From assembly GCA_018105865.1 (NCBI GenBank), contig CM030861.1:9344084-9408083 (forward strand): DNA of 64,000 bases, in the 5' to 3' direction. A program made the translations under genes and the position numbers. The notes beneath the pieces are model-generated. The model ran no database searches, was not told the DNA's origin, and saw only the letters and a program-made list of their open reading frames with translations. Numbering within the stretch: the first letter of the stretch is position 1; each line of letters begins with the position of its first letter. Positions 63,941-64,000 of the stretch are shown piece after piece. The DNA is from Metaphire vulgaris. Lineage: Eukaryota > Annelida > Clitellata > Crassiclitellata > Megascolecidae.

Positions 63941-64000
63941 TGTGTGTTAATGGCATATTCACACAAGTTTTTAATTGTTGCGTACGCGTGTGAAATCTGT

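Overview
This is a gene-containing but heavily transposon-laden piece of an animal nuclear genome. Coding exons are short, introns have GT-AG (twice GC-AG) borders, and no prokaryotic features are present. The six protein-coding loci are bilaterian genes, five of them closest to vertebrate orthologues as I recall them. Intron sizes of 0.2-3 kb, tRNA-derived SINEs, many short inverted-repeat elements and (AAT)n-tailed LINE ends suggest a marine invertebrate, possibly a non-vertebrate deuterostome such as a hemichordate. The species is inference; no gene here fixes it.

Layout. 1-2.9 kb: first four coding exons of an EML6-like WD40 microtubule protein (minus; continues off the left edge). 4.7-23.5 kb: complete 16-exon TTC12 (minus), a cytoplasmic axonemal-dynein assembly factor. 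24.0-35.2 kb: complete 15-exon PTPN11/SHP2 (corkscrew) tyrosine phosphatase (plus), head-to-head with TTC12 across about 540 bp. 38.8-48.6 kb: complete 15-exon MSTO1 (misato), a tubulin-like mitochondrial distribution protein (plus). 53.3-57.3 kb: a five-exon gene for a secreted protein I do not recognise, with an acidic linker and a 12-cysteine C-terminal domain (plus). 60.3-64 kb: 5' end of an STK10/SLK-type Ste20 kinase (plus; continues off the right edge). Every exon junction was checked for reading phase: TTC12 gives 720 codons, PTPN11 636, MSTO1 570 and the secreted protein 236, with no internal stop.

The rest is repeats. At least three short families carry 8-bp target duplications (hAT-type). 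There are also four copies of an exactly 80-bp TTAA-flanked element, TA-flanked mini-elements, a foldback element, a tRNA-derived SINE of about 280 bp, and LINE 3' ends from several non-LTR families. One 5'-truncated reverse transcriptase in TTC12 intron 1 is interrupted by only two one-base indels. Microsatellites, mostly (AAT)n, (ATG)n and (TA)n, are very frequent. From about 48.6 to 60.3 kb unique sequence is scarce and elements are nested inside one another.

The genes do not form one pathway. TTC12 and EML6 both concern microtubules or cilia, and SHP2 and the Ste20 kinase are signalling enzymes, but their proximity need not be functional. The most novel items are the unrecognised cysteine-rich secreted protein, a roughly 20-base motif shared by otherwise different mobile-element families, and the two GC-AG introns.
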